DNA of 64,000 bases, taken from positions 62,001-126,000 of the forward strand of contig NZ_BOPB01000003.1 in NCBI RefSeq assembly GCF_016863535.1, in the 5' to 3' direction. Position numbers and translations under genes: made by a program. The stretch's first letter is position 1, and every line of letters begins with the position of its first letter. The notes beneath the pieces were generated by a model, which had not been told where the DNA came from, searched no databases, and saw only the letters and a list, made by a program, of their open reading frames with translations. This document shows positions 62,170-64,000 of the stretch, in pieces. This stretch comes from Micromonospora lutea. GTDB lineage: Bacteria > Actinomycetota > Actinomycetes > Mycobacteriales > Micromonosporaceae.

Positions 62170-62215
62170 AACCGGCACAGGCACCTACCCCTAGGTCACG
62201 TTCTGTGCCGGTTGT
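62170..62215. repeat. 12-bp perfect inverted repeat upstream of gene C
   Basis: CAACCGGCACAG (62170-62181) and its exact complement (62204-62215), 22 nt apart. In the minus-strand transcript it would fold just before the ribosome-binding site of gene C; as DNA it could bind a regulator. Confidence 0.75.
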
Positions 62216-62225
62216 CTCACAACGA

Positions 62226-62237
62226 TAGACATGTCTA
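62226..62237. promoter_or_regulatory. Palindromic operator 1 (TAGACATGTCTA)
   Basis: Perfect 12-bp palindrome in the gap between the small-gene module and the GntR regulator; its centre is 18 bp from that of operator 2, with which it shares TAGACA/TGTCTA half-sites. Confidence 0.7.
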
Positions 62238-62242
62238 GGCAA

Positions 62243-62256
62243 CCTGTCTAGACAGG
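62243..62256. promoter_or_regulatory. Palindromic operator 2 (CCTGTCTAGACAGG)
   Basis: Perfect 14-bp palindrome. TNGTCTAGACNA-type sequences are typical GntR/HutC-subfamily operators, so it is the likely binding site of the adjacent GntR/UTRA regulator. Confidence 0.75.
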
Positions 62257-62303
62257 CTTGCCACCCGCGCGGCGAGGAGGAGGAGTCTCCGGGGGATCGG
62301 CGG

Positions 62304-62309
62304 TACGGT
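62304..62309 (+). promoter_or_regulatory. -10 box TACGGT of the GntR gene
   Basis: TACGGT ends 7 nt before the GTG at 62317, the same arrangement as for ftsK. A GGAGG at 62276-62280 is too far to act as a Shine-Dalgarno. Confidence 0.5.
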
Positions 62310-62316
62310 GGCGAGC

Positions 62317-63096
62317 GTGCCTGCCCCGCACCCGGAGCCCCGCCGGTATCGGCTGGTGGCAGATGAACTGCGCCGCCGGATCATGGCCGGCGCGATCCCG
62401 CCTGGCTCACTACTTCCCAGCGAATCGACCCTGATGGCCGAGTTTTCGGTGGCGCGGGGAACGGTCCGGGAGGCACTGGCCCTCCTGCGGGCTGAAGGAC
62501 TGGTGGTCACCGAGATGGGCCGGGGGACGTACGCGCGTCCGGTAATGCCCGTGCGCCGTCTCGGCTCCGACCGCTACCGCAAGGAACTGGACCAGGTTCG
62601 CTCAGGTGAGTTGGGCACCTCCTTCACCGCCGATCAGCGGATCGGATGGTCGGCGTACACCCTGGACAAGAAGTTCCGTGAGGTGCCCGCCACCGACGCG
62701 ACAGCTGAACTCTTCGGAGTACAGCCGGGGACGTCTCTGCTGGAGCGGCGCTTCGTCTTCCGCGCTCACGGCGTACCGCAACAGATGTCGACCTCCTACC
62801 TCCTGCTGGAGATGGTGGCCGGAACGCCGGTTGCCGACCCGGCCAACGAACCATGGCCAGGCGGAAACACGTCCCAGCTACACAGCCTCGGGTACACGAT
62901 CACCTCCGTTCGGGAACAGGTGCGGGCGAGAATGCCGGTGGCAGATGAAACGGAGGCGCTCAAGATTCCCGGTGGAGTGCCGGTCGTTGTCATCACCCGC
63001 CAGACGTACGTCGGGGATCGGGTGGTGGAGGTCGCCGACATTACGATCCCTGCCGACAGGGTGAGTTTGGATTATCGGATCGACCTGTCGAGCTGA
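62317..63096 (+). CDS. GntR-family regulator with UTRA domain (HutC subfamily)
   Basis: A 259-residue repressor-type protein. The winged helix covers about residues 10-78 (YRLVADELRRRIMAGAIPPG, LLPSESTLMAEFSVARGTVR), and the ligand-binding UTRA domain about 100-255 (TSLLERRFVFRAHGVPQQMS, VREQVRARMPVADETEALKI, VVVITRQTYV). The ligand is unknown. The start is the GTG at 62317. Two perfect palindromes lie 61-91 bp upstream, between it and the divergent small genes, so it probably controls those genes. Confidence 0.92.
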   Translation: MPAPHPEPRRYRLVADELRRRIMAGAIPPGSLLPSESTLMAEFSVARGTVREALALLRAEGLVVTEMGRGTYARPVMPVRRLGSDRYRKELDQVRSGELGTSFTADQRIGWSAYTLDKKFREVPATDATAELFGVQPGTSLLERRFVFRAHGVPQQMSTSYLLLEMVAGTPVADPANEPWPGGNTSQLHSLGYTITSVREQVRARMPVADETEALKIPGGVPVVVITRQTYVGDRVVEVADITIPADRVSLDYRIDLSS

Positions 63097-63228
63097 GCCG
63101 CGTACGCCCTCGCGTTTGTCGCCGTCGGCGGGCCGGTCAGTGGATGGCGTGCGGCATCGGCCCACCGCGGTGGCGGTCGGTCACTGCGATCCGTTGCCGC
63201 TCTTAGCTCGACAGGGCCGCGACAGACA

Positions 63229-63250
63229 TGGTCGACCCCCGGGTCGACCA
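63229..63250. promoter_or_regulatory. Palindrome TGGTCGACCC-CC-GGGTCGACCA
   Basis: Two perfect 10-bp arms (63229-63238, 63241-63250) with a 2-nt centre, too short for a loop, so a protein-binding site is more likely than a terminator. It lies 60 bp before the udg start. Confidence 0.55.
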
Positions 63251-63310
63251 CTCCGGCACGGCAGCACCCTACTCGGGCATCCTGCTTTCAACGGGTATAT
63301 AACAGTCGCC

Positions 63311-64000
63311 ATGGCCGAGACCGCACCAGGTGCCCAGCAGTTCATTCCGCCGCAGGCCGACACGCTCGACGAGCTGCGCGTCGCCGCCACCGACTGTCGG
63401 GGCTGCGAGCTGCACCGGGATGCCACGCAGACCGTCTTCGGCCGGGGCGACGCCAGCGCCCGGGTGGTCTTCGTCGGCGAGCAGCCCGGTGACATGGAGG
63501 ACCAGAAAGGACTGCCCTTCGTCGGCCCCGCCGGACGACTGCTGCGCAAGGCGGTCGACGACGCCGGACTGGACCCGAAACACATCTACCTCACCAACGC
63601 GGTCAAGCACTTCCGGTTCGAGCTACGCGGCAAGCGGCGCATCCACCAGACCCCGGACCGGGTGCACATCACCGCCTGCCGACCCTGGCTGGTCGCCGAG
63701 TTCGCCCAGCTCAACCCGGAGGTGATCGTGGTGCTCGGCGCGACCGCCGCGAAGGCGCTGCTCGGCCCGACCTTCCGGGTCACCCGCCAGCGCGGCGAAC
63801 TGCTGCCCTGGCCGGCTGCCGCACAACACCCGGAGGACTTCCAGCGGGTGCCGGTGGACAGCGCCGGAGCCACCACCGACGCGCCATCGGCGCAACTGCT
63901 CGCCACTATCCACCCGTCCGCCGTGCTGCGCGCCGACAACCAGGACGTCGCGTACGACGGGCTGGTCGCCGACCTGACCGTCGTGGCTCGCGCCCTCGCC
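63311..64000 (+). CDS. udgX: UdgX-type uracil-DNA glycosylase, truncated by window end
   Basis: 230 codons are visible and no stop is reached before the edge. Family-4-like Fe-S uracil-DNA glycosylase: cluster cysteines at 29 and 32 and in ITACRPWL, motif GEQPGDMEDQKGLPFVGPAG (family 4 motif A), and the UdgX-specific insertion KRRIHQTP with His112. In mycobacterial UdgX the corresponding His forms a covalent bond with the deoxyribose after uracil removal. The C-terminal motif HPSAVLRA is present. A TATAAC-like -10 (63297-63302) ends 8 nt before the ATG. Confidence 0.93.
   Translation, partial: MAETAPGAQQFIPPQADTLDELRVAATDCRGCELHRDATQTVFGRGDASARVVFVGEQPGDMEDQKGLPFVGPAGRLLRKAVDDAGLDPKHIYLTNAVKHFRFELRGKRRIHQTPDRVHITACRPWLVAEFAQLNPEVIVVLGATAAKALLGPTFRVTRQRGELLPWPAAAQHPEDFQRVPVDSAGATTDAPSAQLLATIHPSAVLRADNQDVAYDGLVADLTVVARALA

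Overview
The window is high-GC chromosomal DNA from an actinomycete, most likely Micromonosporaceae (Micromonospora-like). The evidence is very strong GC bias at third codon positions, many GTG starts, and the actinobacterial core gene order infB, rbfA, truB, ribF, rpsO, pnp, M16 peptidase, dapB, thyX, dapA, rnj, ftsK, rimO, pgsA, cinA, clgR, pspA. There are no rRNA or tRNA genes, no CRISPR array and no recognisable transposase.

Region 1 (1-27329) is mostly housekeeping: the end of IF-2, DUF503, RbfA, a DHH phosphoesterase, a MATE exporter, TruB, RibF, S15, PNPase, an M16 peptidase, DapB, two GNAT acetyltransferases, a GT87-like glycosyltransferase, a YcaQ-type DNA glycosylase, ThyX, DapA, RNase J, a secreted S1 protease, two coupled YbjN-domain proteins and FtsK. 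Region 2 (27330-34870) opens with a gene-free gap rich in repeats. It continues with a guanidinium exporter under a guanidine-III riboswitch, then an ornithine-cyclodeaminase-like protein, rimO, pgsA, cinA and the ClgR/PspA/PspM envelope-stress group.

Region 3 (34902-47748) holds a very large multicopper-oxidase-like protein that has lost most copper ligands and carries fibronectin-III repeats, an Nei2 glycosylase, secreted proteins, a SAM hydrolase coupled to a CPCC protein, and an Lhr helicase. Region 4 (47930-57060) holds a complete Mrp cation/proton antiporter operon (mrpA/B fused, C, D, E, F, G; every junction a 4-nt overlap), followed by two CNNM/CorC-type transporters. The first of these has an unusual proline-periodic leader ORF in front of it.

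Region 5 (57065-64000) is more accessory: a Spo0M-like protein, a LysE exporter, an FMN-binding/GNAT fusion divergent from a MocR regulator, a large palindrome, three overlapping tiny genes divergent from a GntR/UTRA regulator with two perfect palindromic operators, and the start of a UdgX-type uracil-DNA glycosylase.

A recurring regulatory theme is leaderless transcription: at least ten genes have a TANNNT -10 box ending 6-8 nt before the start codon and no Shine-Dalgarno. The most interesting unexplained items are the proline-rich leader of the CorC gene, the guanidine-III switch with its complementary platform strand, the three-gene GntR module, the degenerate multicopper oxidase and the 10-bp tandem array.
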